Positions 26,612 to 36,363 of a stretch of DNA of 40,212 nucleotides are shown piece by piece (position 1 is the first letter of the stretch; each line of letters starts with the position of its first letter). The translations under genes were made by a program, and so were the position numbers. Under the pieces are notes generated by a model that saw only the letters and a list, made by a program, of their open reading frames with translations, did not search any database and had not been told where the DNA came from. This stretch comes from Lachnospiraceae bacterium (GTDB taxonomy: Bacteria; Bacillota; Clostridia; Lachnospirales; Lachnospiraceae): NCBI GenBank assembly GCA_024680435.1, contig JAILCK010000194.1, forward strand, positions 1-40,212, read 5' to 3'.

Positions 26612-28480
26612 TTATCTGTTAATACATAATCCGCAATCAAATTTGGCAGTTCCGCAGCCCACGCAACGTTTCTTACAATTGTCAGTAACTATGGCTGCCT
26701 GTGCTTTCTTCCATTCCCTTAATAAATGAGCTTTTGATACACCGCAATCAAGGAAATCCCAAGGGAAAAGCTCATCGTCTTTTCTCTCTCTGGTGGTATA
26801 AAAGAATGGATCTATACCACATTCTTTAAAGCATTCAAGCCATACATCATGCTTATAGTATTCGCTCCAGGCATCGTAAATACAGCCCTTTTTATAAGCC
26901 ATAAGTATTACTTTGCTTAATCTTCTGTCACCTCTTGCCATAACTCCTTCAAGCATGCTGACATCGGCTTCATGCCAGATATAGCGAATAACTTTTTGAT
27001 TTAACTGAGACATAATATAGTGCTTTGTATGCTCGGCTTTATCAATAAAGTCTTCTTTTGTATTCATTTTAGCCCATTGGAAAGGAGTAAAGGGCTTTGG
27101 AATAAAGAAAGAGGTACTGGCAGTAATTGAAACTTTACCGTTAATTCTTTTTTCTTTTGGAATAGCTTCATAAAATGCCGCAGCAATATTATTGCAAAGC
27201 TTTGCTATGCCCTCTATGTCCTCCTCTTCTTCAAAGGGAAGTCCAAGCATAAAATATAGCTTAACCTTAGTCCAACCGCCTTTAAAGGCAAGTACGGCGC
27301 CGTTAATGATATCTTCTTCGGTCAGACCCTTATTAATGATATTACGCATTCTCTGAGAGCCCGCTTCCGGTGCAAAGGTGAGGCTTGATTTTTTAATATC
27401 CTGCACCTTTTCCATTACATCAACGGAGAATTGGTCGATTCTTAAGCTGGGAAGTGCTATATTTACCTTTTTCTTTGTACAATCCTCTATAAGGAAGTTA
27501 ACAAGCTCTTCTATGTGAGAATAATCCGAAGAGCTAAGGGAACTTAGGGATATTTCTTCATGCCCTGTATTTTTAAGTAATGTTTCAGCTCTTTCTTTTA
27601 AAAACTCAATGCTACGCTCTCTTACAGGTTTATAAATCTGGCCTGCCTGACAGAATCTACAGCCTCTTATACATCCTCTCATAATTTCAAGCACTACTCT
27701 GTCCTGAGTTACCTTCATGTAGGGAACAATAGGCTTTTCGGGATAATAAGTATCATCCAGATTCGTAACCAGTTCTTTAACTATTGTTGCAGGAATATCA
27801 TCCTTTAATCTTCTAAACTCTTTTAAAGTAAAGTCTTCGTTATATATAGGCTCATAAAATCTAGGCACATACATGCCGGGAATCTTTGCTGCCTTATACA
27901 GAAATTCATCCCTTGATTCATTGTTTTTACGAGACTCTTTATATAGGTCAAGAAGTTCTCTGTATCTTGTTTCACCTTCACCTATATAGAATAAGTCAAA
28001 AAAGTCTGCAATGGGTTCAGGGTTATAAGAACAAGGACCTCCACCGATAACGATAGGGTCTTCCCATGTTCTTTCTGTTGCAATAAGGGGAATGTTAGAT
28101 AAATCGAGAATCTGCAATATGTTTGTATAACACATTTCATATTGCAAAGTTATGCCAAGAAAATCCATCTCTCTTACAGGGTCTTGTGATTCCCATGTAA
28201 ATAAAGAAAGCTTTTTTTCCCGCATAATCTTATCAAGATCCACCCAGGGAGAATATACTCTCTCACACCAGGTGTCTTCAAATCTGTTGAACATATCATA
28301 AAGAATTTGGATGCCAAGATGTGACATACCGATTTCATAGACATCAGGAAAGCACATGGCAAACCTGATATCTATTTTATCCTTATCTTTGAAGACTGCA
28401 TTAATCTCATGGCCGATATAACGCTCCGGCTTTTCGATTGACATAAGCACTTCTTCGGGTAAAGCTAATTTTTGATTCAT
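26612..28480 (-). CDS. TIGR03960 family B12-binding-like radical SAM protein
   Basis: RGCIRGCRFCQAGQIYKPVRERS (CxxxCxxC), MCFPDVYEIGMSHLGIQILY, C-terminal CKKRCVGCGTAKFDCGLC. Confidence 0.93.
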   Translation of the reverse strand: MNQKLALPEEVLMSIEKPERYIGHEINAVFKDKDKIDIRFAMCFPDVYEIGMSHLGIQILYDMFNRFEDTWCERVYSPWVDLDKIMREKKLSLFTWESQDPVREMDFLGITLQYEMCYTNILQILDLSNIPLIATERTWEDPIVIGGGPCSYNPEPIADFFDLFYIGEGETRYRELLDLYKESRKNNESRDEFLYKAAKIPGMYVPRFYEPIYNEDFTLKEFRRLKDDIPATIVKELVTNLDDTYYPEKPIVPYMKVTQDRVVLEIMRGCIRGCRFCQAGQIYKPVRERSIEFLKERAETLLKNTGHEEISLSSLSSSDYSHIEELVNFLIEDCTKKKVNIALPSLRIDQFSVDVMEKVQDIKKSSLTFAPEAGSQRMRNIINKGLTEEDIINGAVLAFKGGWTKVKLYFMLGLPFEEEEDIEGIAKLCNNIAAAFYEAIPKEKRINGKVSITASTSFFIPKPFTPFQWAKMNTKEDFIDKAEHTKHYIMSQLNQKVIRYIWHEADVSMLEGVMARGDRRLSKVILMAYKKGCIYDAWSEYYKHDVWLECFKECGIDPFFYTTRERKDDELFPWDFLDCGVSKAHLLREWKKAQAAIVTDNCKKRCVGCGTAKFDCGLCINR

Positions 28481-28495
28481 AAATAATGACCTTTC

Positions 28496-29752
28496 CTACC
28501 TGTTTGCAAGTTCGGTCATAATCTCATCCCACGTAACTCCTTTTTCAGCCATTAAAACCATCACATGATAAAGGAAATCAGATATTTCGTACTTAATCTC
28601 ATTGGGATTGGGATTCTTGGCAGCAATCACAATTTCGGTTGCTTCCTCACCGACCTTCTTTAATATTTTATCAATTCCTTTGTCAAAAAGATAGTTGGTA
28701 TATGAACCTTCTTTAGGATTTTTTTTGCGATCAATAATAACATCATAAACATCCGTCAATACAGAAAGAGGACTCTTCTCTTCATAGTCATATGTAATAA
28801 TGTCATTAAAGAAACAGGAATAAGCTCCCGTATGGCAAGCGGCTCCTATTTGCTCTACTTTTGCTAATAGAGTATCGCTATCGCAATCATAGCTTAAAGA
28901 TTTTACATACTGAAAATGGCCGCTTGTTTCTCCTTTAAGCCATAGAGACTGTCTGCTTCTTGAAAAATAAGTCATGGTGCCGCTTCTAAGCGTCTTTTCA
29001 TAAGCCTCTTTATTCATGTAAGCAAGCATAAGCACTTGGTTTGTCTTGTAATCCTGCACGATTACAGGAATAAGCCCGTCGCTGTTAAGCTTAAAAGTGT
29101 CAAAAGAAACCATACTTTGATAAACAAGTTCTTTTATTTCATCCAAGTTACCGACATTATCATTAATTACATTCCCGGTAATGCCTTCGATATTTTCATC
29201 GTTTATATACTCTAAAAGTTTATCAAGCAACACATTTGGAAGACAAACAATACTGTTTTTCTTAAAACCTTCATTCTTGGCATCTTTGTATGTGTGTCTG
29301 TCAAGAAACAAAATGGTTTGAATGTTCTTTTCCAAAATGGATTTGTTTAAGCTTAAGTCTTCTTTTGACTTTATACATGCTATAATCTTTTCTTTTCCGA
29401 ATTTATCGCATACTTCTTTTGTAAGCTCAACATTTGAAGAAAGTGAATAATTTAAGCAAGCTCTTTTACATCCTGCATATAAAAGCTTCTTAACATCTTC
29501 CATTCTTTTAACATTGCCGGCAGCAGTCACGCAGATAGGAACGTTTTCGCATAATTCGTGAATAAGATCGATATTTCCTTCATGCTCATTATCTTCTTTA
29601 GACAAATCAAAAATAAGAAGTTCATCGGCATTTGCTTCACAAAACTTCTTAGCAAGTCTGATTGGGTCTGTTTCAATGACGGTTAAGTCATTAAAGTCCT
29701 TAACCGCCTTCTGATTTTTCAAAAATATACAAGGTATTAACTTGGTTTTCAT
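28496..29752 (-). CDS. hisI: HisIE (phosphoribosyl-AMP cyclohydrolase / phosphoribosyl-ATP diphosphatase) with an N-terminal degenerate HisF-like domain
   Basis: His[50 protein letters not shown]. His[32 protein letters not shown]-terminal ~215 aa aligns by eye to HisF ([16 protein letters not shown]..., [27 protein letters not shown]). Confidence 0.93.
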   Translation of the reverse strand: MKTKLIPCIFLKNQKAVKDFNDLTVIETDPIRLAKKFCEANADELLIFDLSKEDNEHEGNIDLIHELCENVPICVTAAGNVKRMEDVKKLLYAGCKRACLNYSLSSNVELTKEVCDKFGKEKIIACIKSKEDLSLNKSILEKNIQTILFLDRHTYKDAKNEGFKKNSIVCLPNVLLDKLLEYINDENIEGITGNVINDNVGNLDEIKELVYQSMVSFDTFKLNSDGLIPVIVQDYKTNQVLMLAYMNKEAYEKTLRSGTMTYFSRSRQSLWLKGETSGHFQYVKSLSYDCDSDTLLAKVEQIGAACHTGAYSCFFNDIITYDYEEKSPLSVLTDVYDVIIDRKKNPKEGSYTNYLFDKGIDKILKKVGEEATEIVIAAKNPNPNEIKYEISDFLYHVMVLMAEKGVTWDEIMTELANR

Positions 29753-29755
29753 ATA

Positions 29756-30343
29756 TTATAAGGTTCCTTTCGTGGATAAAACGCCGTTAGAACGAGGTTC
29801 AAATGAAGATGCCTCATCCAATGCCTTTGCAAAAGCCTTAAATATGGCTTCAATCTTGTGATGATCGTTTTCACCGTTTAAAACTTTGATATGAAGATTC
29901 ATTCCTGCGCTGTAGGATATTGCATAAAAGAATTCTCTGATATTTTGAGTCTCCAAATAACCGACTCTTTCATTTGAAAAAGTACATTCATAGTTAAAAT
30001 ACGGTCTTCCGCAAAGATCGATTGCACAAAGCACAAGTGCATCATCCATGGGTAAAATCATACTTCCGTATCTTTTTATACCTGCTTTATTCCCGATAGT
30101 TTCTTTTATTGCAATTCCAAGAACTATACCTAAATCTTCAACGGTATGATGACCGTCAACATTTAAATCGCCTTTTGCTTTAACCTTTAAGTCAAAGAAA
30201 CCATGCTTTGCAAAGCCTTCAAGCATATGGTCCATAAAGCCGATACCGGTATCAATATTGGCTTCACCTTTTCCATCCAAATCAAGTTGCAAAGAAATAT
30301 TTGTTTCTTTAGTCTCTCTTTCGATTAATTTACATCTGGCCAT
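29756..30343 (-). CDS. hisB: Imidazoleglycerol-phosphate dehydratase
   Basis: DTGIGFMDHMLEGFAKHGFFDL, DGHHTVEDLGIVLG, DHHKIEAIFKAFAKAL. Confidence 0.96.
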   Translation of the reverse strand: MARCKLIERETKETNISLQLDLDGKGEANIDTGIGFMDHMLEGFAKHGFFDLKVKAKGDLNVDGHHTVEDLGIVLGIAIKETIGNKAGIKRYGSMILPMDDALVLCAIDLCGRPYFNYECTFSNERVGYLETQNIREFFYAISYSAGMNLHIKVLNGENDHHKIEAIFKAFAKALDEASSFEPRSNGVLSTKGTL

Positions 30344-30357
30344 AAGTTTCCTCCAAG

Positions 30358-31647
30358 TTATTCAAATCTGACTTTAATAGAATTTTCGTGAGCTGTAAGC
30401 CCTTCATTTCTTGCAAATAATTCAATATCTTTGTGTACTTTTGAAAGTCCCTCTTTAGAATAACAAATAATGCTGGATTTTTTAATAAAATCATCAACAG
30501 AAAGAGGTGAAAAGAATCTACTGGTGGAATTTGTGGGAAGCGTGTGGTTTGGACCCGCAAAGTAATCACCAAGAGGTTCTGAAGAGTATTCTCCAAGGAA
30601 AATAGCACCTGCATTCTTAATTTTTGTCATTACGTTAAATGGATCTTTTGTTAAAATTTCAAGGTGTTCAGGCGCAATATCATTTACTGTTGATATAGCT
30701 TCTTCCATATCTGAAGCCACCAAAATGTAGCCAAAATTATCCAAAGATTTTTGGATAATATCTTTCCTCTCCAATATTTTTACAAAATTATCGACTTCAA
30801 TAGAAACCTTTTTCGCCAGGTCTTCACTTGTGGTAACTAAAATTGCAGATGCAAGCTCGTCATGCTCTGCCTGTGACAATAAATCTGCGGCCACAAATCT
30901 TGGGTTTGCGCTTTCATCGGCCAAAACAAGAATTTCGCTTGGACCTGCAATAGAATCAATGCCCACATTTCCGTATACAGCTTTTTTGGCCAAGGCCACA
31001 AAAATGTTTCCGGGGCCTGTGATTTTATCGACTCTCGGAACCGACTCAGTACCAAAAGCCAAAGCAGCAATTGCCTGTGCACCACCGATTTTATATATTT
31101 CTGTTACTCCTGCAATGTCAGCAGCAACTAAAGTACCCGGATTTACCTTTCCGTCTTTAGAAGGAGGAGTAACCATTACGATTCGTTCGACTCCCGCAAC
31201 AGTTGCAGGGCAGACATTCATTAAAACACTTGAAGGATAAGCGGCTTTTCCTCCCGGAACATAAACTCCGGCGCTTGAAACAGGTATTATTCTTTGACCC
31301 AATATAGAACCGTCTTCCTTTGTTGTAATGAAAGTTTGCCTAACCTGTTTTTGGTGGTAAGATACAATGTTTTCTTTTGCTTTCTTTAAAACATCAATAA
31401 AATCTTTATCAAGTTCTTTATAAGCTTCTTTGATTTCTTCATTTGTAACTTTAATATTATCTTTGTTTAAAGAAAACTTATCAAATTTAAGGGTGTAATC
31501 AAACAACGCCTTATCTTTGTTTTCTTTAACATTTTCAATAATTTCAGAAACAATCTTTTCATATTCGGGGTATGAATTGGTGCTTCTTTTTAAAAGATTT
31601 TCCTGTATATTTTTCTTATTCTCGCTGTTTAAGTTTAGTATTCTCAT
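30358..31647 (-). CDS. hisD: Histidinol dehydrogenase
   Basis: PVSSAGVYVPGGKAAYPSSVLMN, GPGNIFVALAKKAVYGNVGIDSIAGPSEILVLAD, LSQAEHD, GPNHTLPT. Confidence 0.97.
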   Translation of the reverse strand: MRILNLNSENKKNIQENLLKRSTNSYPEYEKIVSEIIENVKENKDKALFDYTLKFDKFSLNKDNIKVTNEEIKEAYKELDKDFIDVLKKAKENIVSYHQKQVRQTFITTKEDGSILGQRIIPVSSAGVYVPGGKAAYPSSVLMNVCPATVAGVERIVMVTPPSKDGKVNPGTLVAADIAGVTEIYKIGGAQAIAALAFGTESVPRVDKITGPGNIFVALAKKAVYGNVGIDSIAGPSEILVLADESANPRFVAADLLSQAEHDELASAILVTTSEDLAKKVSIEVDNFVKILERKDIIQKSLDNFGYILVASDMEEAISTVNDIAPEHLEILTKDPFNVMTKIKNAGAIFLGEYSSEPLGDYFAGPNHTLPTNSTSRFFSPLSVDDFIKKSSIICYSKEGLSKVHKDIELFARNEGLTAHENSIKVRFE

Positions 31648-31669
31648 GTTTCCTCCAAGGACATAATCC

Positions 31670-32317
31670 TTAATTAATAACAGCCTTAAGCTTAGATATA
31701 ATCTCGTTTATACGCTTTGATTCCATCTGCATACTAACCTGATTTACTATCATTCTCGCAGATAAGGGACAAATTTCTTCCAAAATTTCAAGGCCGTTTG
31801 CTTTTAAAGTAGAACCTGTTTCAACAATATCAACAATCACATCGGAAAGGCCAACGATAGGGCCAAGTTCTACGCTTCCGTTAAGTTTAATGATATTAAC
31901 GGTTTGATGCTTTTTGTTGTAAAAATAATCCTTTGCGATAACCGGATATTTCGTTGCTACTCTAATCATCTCATGATGGTTTAAAAGTTCCTTTGCATCG
32001 TGAGGTCCGCAAACGCACATCTTACAATTACCGAATTTTAAATCAAGAACCTCGTAAGCTCTTCTTTCTTCTTCAAGCAGAGTATCTTTTCCAACAACAC
32101 CGATGTCCGCAGCACCATATTCAACATAAGTCGGAACATCCGGGCCCTTTGCCAAGAAAAACTTTAATTTAAGATCCTCGTTAACAAAAATAAGTTTTCT
32201 TGTATCTTTGCTTTGAATTTCGGAACATGTGATTCCGATTTGCTCCATAAGCTGTAATGTTTTATCAGCAAGTCTTCCTTTGCCAAGGGCAAAGGTTAAG
32301 TATTTTTCTTCACTCAT
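31670..32317 (-). CDS. hisG: ATP phosphoribosyltransferase (short form, catalytic subunit)
   Basis: FALGKGRLADKTLQLMEQIGI, RGPDVPTYVEYGAADIGVVGKD-like, VGLSDVIVDIVETGSTLKANGLE. Confidence 0.97.
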   Translation of the reverse strand: MSEEKYLTFALGKGRLADKTLQLMEQIGITCSEIQSKDTRKLIFVNEDLKLKFFLAKGPDVPTYVEYGAADIGVVGKDTLLEEERRAYEVLDLKFGNCKMCVCGPHDAKELLNHHEMIRVATKYPVIAKDYFYNKKHQTVNIIKLNGSVELGPIVGLSDVIVDIVETGSTLKANGLEILEEICPLSARMIVNQVSMQMESKRINEIISKLKAVIN

Positions 32318-32319
32318 AT

Positions 32320-33435
32320 TTAATTCTCCTCTGCCACAAGGCTTACAGCCTTACCTTCTTTTCTTAACTTAATTACTTTTAAAATCTGTTCATCAAGGTT
32401 TTTTGCATTATAAGTAACGATTTGAGGCTGCTCTTTTTCAAAGACATTAATACTCTGGCTTCTTAATGCAAGCATCAAATCATCAACCACAATAACAAAG
32501 CCAACCGCAGGCTTAGAGCTTCCGAAGGCTTCAACGAGATTATCATATCTTCCGCCTTTAACAAGCGCTTCACCAAGGCCGTATGTATAAGCGTTAAATA
32601 TAATGCCCGTATAGTAGTTGTATTTAGAAAGCATTCCAAGGTCGAAAGAAACGTATTTCTCATTTCCAAAGACCTTTAATAGTTCATATACTTTTTCAAG
32701 TCTTAATAAAGCATTTTTGCTTCTTACGTTGTTAATCTTTTCCTTAATAGATTTTAGCGTGAGTGCATCTCCTATGTACTCACCTGTCATCATAAGTAAT
32801 TCCTTATGCTTTTTATCAACCTTTAAAGAATCGATCAATTCTTCCGCAAGAGCATAGTTTTTTGAAGAAATAAAATCCTTTAATGTAAACTCATCTTCAG
32901 AAGAAATACCGGCGCTTTCACAAATACCCTTAAAGTATTCCATGTTTCCTAAAACAAGCTGAAAATCCTTAAGACCTGTACTCTTTAATGATTCGATTAC
33001 AAGGTTAATTGTTTCCGCATCGGCTACAGCACTGTCATCATTAAAAAGTTCAACGCCGATTTCTGTGGTTTCTTTAAGTTTACCTTGCAAATTTGAGTTG
33101 TTTACAAAAGTGTTTCCAAGATAAGTAAGCTTAATGGGCGTGGTGATATCGGAAAAATACTTTGCCACACATCTTGCCACTGAAGGAGTAAAGTCAGGCC
33201 TTAAGCAAAGGGTGTCTCCGTCTTTATCAAAGAATTTATAAAGTTCTTTGGAAGATGTTGTACCGATTTCTTTTGAAAAAACATCGAAGTATTCAAATGT
33301 AGGCGTCTGAATGTCTTCGTAACCGTAAGAATAAATAACATTTTTAATGCATTCTTCCAAATAAAGCTTTCTTTGCTGCTCTTTTCCGTATATATCCCTT
33401 ACTCCGTCCGGGGTATGAATAATCTTTTTTAACAT
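32320..33435 (-). CDS. hisZ: ATP phosphoribosyltransferase regulatory subunit (HisS paralog)
   Basis: HTPDGVRDIYGKEQQRKLYLEE, IQTPTFEYFDVFS, LCLRPDFTPSVARC; adjacent to short-form hisG. Confidence 0.95.
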   Translation of the reverse strand: MLKKIIHTPDGVRDIYGKEQQRKLYLEECIKNVIYSYGYEDIQTPTFEYFDVFSKEIGTTSSKELYKFFDKDGDTLCLRPDFTPSVARCVAKYFSDITTPIKLTYLGNTFVNNSNLQGKLKETTEIGVELFNDDSAVADAETINLVIESLKSTGLKDFQLVLGNMEYFKGICESAGISSEDEFTLKDFISSKNYALAEELIDSLKVDKKHKELLMMTGEYIGDALTLKSIKEKINNVRSKNALLRLEKVYELLKVFGNEKYVSFDLGMLSKYNYYTGIIFNAYTYGLGEALVKGGRYDNLVEAFGSSKPAVGFVIVVDDLMLALRSQSINVFEKEQPQIVTYNAKNLDEQILKVIKLRKEGKAVSLVAEEN

Positions 33436-33457
33436 CTACTTCTCCTTAAATTCACTT

Positions 33458-33472
33458 TAGCGTGGTAGCGTG
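33458..33472. repeat. Tandem TAGCGTG repeat (8-nt period) in the his operon 5' UTR
   Basis: TAGCGTGGTAGCGTG on plus strand, between the -10 box and hisZ start. Confidence 0.8.
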
Positions 33473-33482
33473 TTACCTAATT

Positions 33483-33511
33483 ATCATAGTAGCAAAGTAA
33501 ATTTTTGTCAA
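33483..33511 (-). promoter_or_regulatory. Sigma-A promoter of the his-rng operon
   Basis: Minus strand: TTGACA (33506-33511), 17 bp spacer, TATGAT (33483-33488). Confidence 0.8.
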
Positions 33512-33514
33512 CAA

Positions 33515-34045
33515 TTATTCATTCTCAAGCTCTTTGGCAATCATATCAAGGTAAGGGACTAAGAGTCCGCTTTTCTTTTGAATAAAATGCTCGGGTTTTA
33601 ATTCATCAAATCTAAAGCTCTTTCTGCCGCCCTCTTTTGCGCGGTTAACAAAAACAGCCATTTCATCAACGGGCATATAGTAAATTAAATCTTTATGGGT
33701 ATAGTAGATTAAAAAGAAAGCAATTCCTTTTTGGGCTTTAAACTTAGTCATGAAATCCATCTGGTGTTCATGTATGTTTTGAAGATTAAAGGTATCGCTT
33801 TGTGATTCTTTTGCGTCAAAACAGACCGGAATGCCTTGAACGGCTCCGATATAGTCAACGGTACTTTTTTTATCAAAATAAGCCAGGGTAATATGCCTGC
33901 TTTTTTGATCTATTTCAATTGGGGTAATCGGGGTGGGGATTTTTTGAATAAGTGCCAAACCGCATTCTTCGTATTTTTCATTTGTTCGGTTTACCATTTC
34001 TTCAAAAGCGGATCCCCTAAGACCTCTTGATTTCCACGTAGGCAT
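33515..34045 (-). CDS. recU: Holliday junction resolvase RecU
   Basis: SRGLRGSAFEEMVNRTNEKYEECGLALIQKIPTPITP, STVDYIGAVQGIPVCFDAKES, IHEHQMDFM, GIAFFLIYY. Confidence 0.92.
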   Translation of the reverse strand: MPTWKSRGLRGSAFEEMVNRTNEKYEECGLALIQKIPTPITPIEIDQKSRHITLAYFDKKSTVDYIGAVQGIPVCFDAKESQSDTFNLQNIHEHQMDFMTKFKAQKGIAFFLIYYTHKDLIYYMPVDEMAVFVNRAKEGGRKSFRFDELKPEHFIQKKSGLLVPYLDMIAKELENE

Positions 34046-34054
34046 GTTGTACCT

Positions 34055-35014
34055 CTAAAAGAATTTATTAAAGATATCATCAAAAGATTTAGTTATTGTC
34101 TTTGATGATATTTCAGGATAATCATCATATTTTGGAAAAACAATTTTATAAGCATACAACAATTGATGCTTTAAATTATTTAGGTCATCTTTCTTTCCGT
34201 ATTTTCCATCACCGATTATCGGATGATTTATGGATGCAAGATGAGCTCTTATTTGATGCGGCTTACCTGTTATAAGTTCAATCTCTAACTCTGTTATGTT
34301 CTTTTCTTTATTAAACCTTACAGGCTTATAATACGTTTCAATATAAACCGAATCTTCTGTTTTATCTTTTGTTATAAAAACCTTGTTTAAATTTTCATTT
34401 TTACTTAGAAAGCCTAAAATCTTTTCTTCTTTAGTTATTTCACCCTCTACAATAGTCTTATAATACTTGTGAATGGTTCTTTCTTTAAGTCCAAGGCTCA
34501 TTTTGCTTGAGCCAAACAAGGTCTTTCCGAAAATAAGAAGTCCACCTGTATTTCTGTCCAAACGGTTGCAAACAGATGGCATAAATTTAGATAAAGAAGC
34601 AGCCGTAATAATGCCATTTTTTAAAAGGTATCCTATAAGCCATTCATTTGCCGATAAGTCACCGGGCTTACTCTTTTGGCTTAATACTCCAACGGGCTTA
34701 TTTAAAACAATAATATGTTCATCTTCATAAACAATATCAGGGTCTTTAAATCTGTCAAAAGCTTTAAGATACTCATCTGTGTCTATACTATCAGCGCCGG
34801 TAAACTTCTCTATAGTTTCATCGGACATAAATATGCTTATTTCATCGCCCTCTGAAAGCTTTTCGTGGCCGTCAATTTTCTTTTTGTTTAAAACAATATT
34901 CTTTTTTCTTAATTGCTTGTATAAAAGACTTGAGGGTGCTTCTTTTAAAAGCCTTGATAAAAACTTTATTACAGTCTGACCCGAATCTTTTTTCTCAATA
35001 ACAAATTTTTGCAT
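34055..35014 (-). CDS. RluA/RluC-family pseudouridine synthase
   Basis: S4-like N-terminus, VLNKPVGVLSQKSKPGD, CNRLDRNTGGLLIFGKT, ITGKPHQIRAHLASINHPIIGDGKYG. Confidence 0.93.
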   Translation of the reverse strand: MQKFVIEKKDSGQTVIKFLSRLLKEAPSSLLYKQLRKKNIVLNKKKIDGHEKLSEGDEISIFMSDETIEKFTGADSIDTDEYLKAFDRFKDPDIVYEDEHIIVLNKPVGVLSQKSKPGDLSANEWLIGYLLKNGIITAASLSKFMPSVCNRLDRNTGGLLIFGKTLFGSSKMSLGLKERTIHKYYKTIVEGEITKEEKILGFLSKNENLNKVFITKDKTEDSVYIETYYKPVRFNKEKNITELEIELITGKPHQIRAHLASINHPIIGDGKYGKKDDLNNLKHQLLYAYKIVFPKYDDYPEISSKTITKSFDDIFNKFF

Positions 35015-35019
35015 ATACT

Positions 35020-35580
35020 CTAAATAGAAACACTTAATATGTTGTCTTTTAATACAGTTAAATCATTCTCATCTTCTTGAAGCTTTGATAATTCATTTAA
35101 TCTTTCCGAAAACTTATTCTTATCATCAAACACTTTGACGGTTACATTGTCATAGCCACAGTTTTTTAAAACCGTTTCCAAATGCTCAACGCAGGCATTG
35201 GTATCAATTTTTTCATCTTCCGTAAGTAAGATTAAATTTTTCTTTTTATAATACAATGCGCTTACCTGGAAATTCTTTTTTAAAGTTGTAAAGAATAAGT
35301 CATAAAACCAAGGCTTTACTTCACTTTTTGAAAGATAAGAATAAACATCTTCAGTGCATCCCTTTGCTCTTATAAACATGGTTGCGTTAACGGCAAACTT
35401 AGCCATGGGCAGACACCCCAATACAGCCACCAATGTAAGATAGTTTTTATTTGAACCTGTTGAGTAGATTCCTATCCTATAAAGAGCAAAGCTTAATGCA
35501 AGCATAAATATTGTTTTGATAATTTCGATGTTTCTTTGGTGCTTTATATAGCCATAATCACCTTTTTTAATCTTCTTCAT
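35020..35580 (-). CDS. Conserved-looking membrane protein of unknown function
   Basis: 186 aa, two adjacent N-terminal hydrophobic segments, 5 bp upstream of the RluC-like gene. Confidence 0.65.
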   Translation of the reverse strand: MKKIKKGDYGYIKHQRNIEIIKTIFMLALSFALYRIGIYSTGSNKNYLTLVAVLGCLPMAKFAVNATMFIRAKGCTEDVYSYLSKSEVKPWFYDLFFTTLKKNFQVSALYYKKKNLILLTEDEKIDTNACVEHLETVLKNCGYDNVTVKVFDDKNKFSERLNELSKLQEDENDLTVLKDNILSVSI

Positions 35581-35598
35581 TTAAAAACCTTTTTCTTT

Positions 35599-36363
35599 CT
35601 ATTTTAGTAATGCCATGATTTTTAACAAAAATTCATGGGGAATCATTTTTGCAAGAATATAGAATAATTGCATGGGTAGTGAATAAATCGAAACGCTCTT
35701 TCTGTGATAAGAATCAATCATAGCTTTTTTTACAACATTTTTTGTTTTGGCCATGAAATACTTCTTTATGGCAAGGCTGTTATTATCCTTTTCCGCAATA
35801 TCAAAAAACTCTGTATCAACAGGTCCCGGGCATACTGCAGTAACCGTAATGTTATACTTTTTAAGCTCTTGATTAAGGGCTCTTGAAAAGCTTAATACAT
35901 ATGCTTTTGAAGCTGCATAAACAGCAAATCCGCTTTGAGGCATAAATGCTGCGGAAGAAGCAAATTGTATTATTCTTGAATCTGGAACCATATAATTTAA
36001 CACAATATGGGTAACCTTTGTAAGAGCCTCACAATTAAGCCTTACCATTCCTGACTGGCTTGTGTACTTAGAATCAATAAAATCGCCGATAATCCCAAAG
36101 CCGGCGGCATTTACAAGCATTTTAACATTCGGATCATGCTCATTAAGTGCAAGTTTTAATTCGTTGAATGATGAGTCTCTTGTAAGGTCTAAAGAAAAGA
36201 CTCTGGATTTATGCTTTAAACACATTGAAAGGTTTTCAAGCCTGGAAGTTCTTCTTGCAATAAGCCAAATTTCATCTATTCCATCAGTATAGATATTATC
36301 AATTTGCTTTGCGGCTTCTTTGCCCATTCCGCTTGATGCACCTGTGATTATCGCTATGTTCAT
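35599..36363 (-). CDS. Short-chain dehydrogenase/reductase (SDR)
   Basis: IITGASSGMGKEAA (TGxxxGxG), NAAGFG, YAASKAYVLSF (YxxxK). Confidence 0.95.
   Translation of the reverse strand: MNIAIITGASSGMGKEAAKQIDNIYTDGIDEIWLIARRTSRLENLSMCLKHKSRVFSLDLTRDSSFNELKLALNEHDPNVKMLVNAAGFGIIGDFIDSKYTSQSGMVRLNCEALTKVTHIVLNYMVPDSRIIQFASSAAFMPQSGFAVYAASKAYVLSFSRALNQELKKYNITVTAVCPGPVDTEFFDIAEKDNNSLAIKKYFMAKTKNVVKKAMIDSYHRKSVSIYSLPMQLFYILAKMIPHEFLLKIMALLK

Noticed and set aside
30330-30614. 94-aa minus-strand ORF overlapping the 3' end of hisD
   Set aside because: Alternate frame of hisD with no homology; a frameshift is unlikely because hisD is intact.
30830-31240. 136-aa plus-strand ORF antisense to hisD
   Set aside because: Entirely within the confidently identified hisD; composition matches the complement of a coding frame, no RBS or homology recognised.
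33436-33514. His T-box riboswitch upstream of hisZ
   Set aside because: The promoter-to-start distance is only ~50 nt and no T-box core sequence or antiterminator hairpin is visible.
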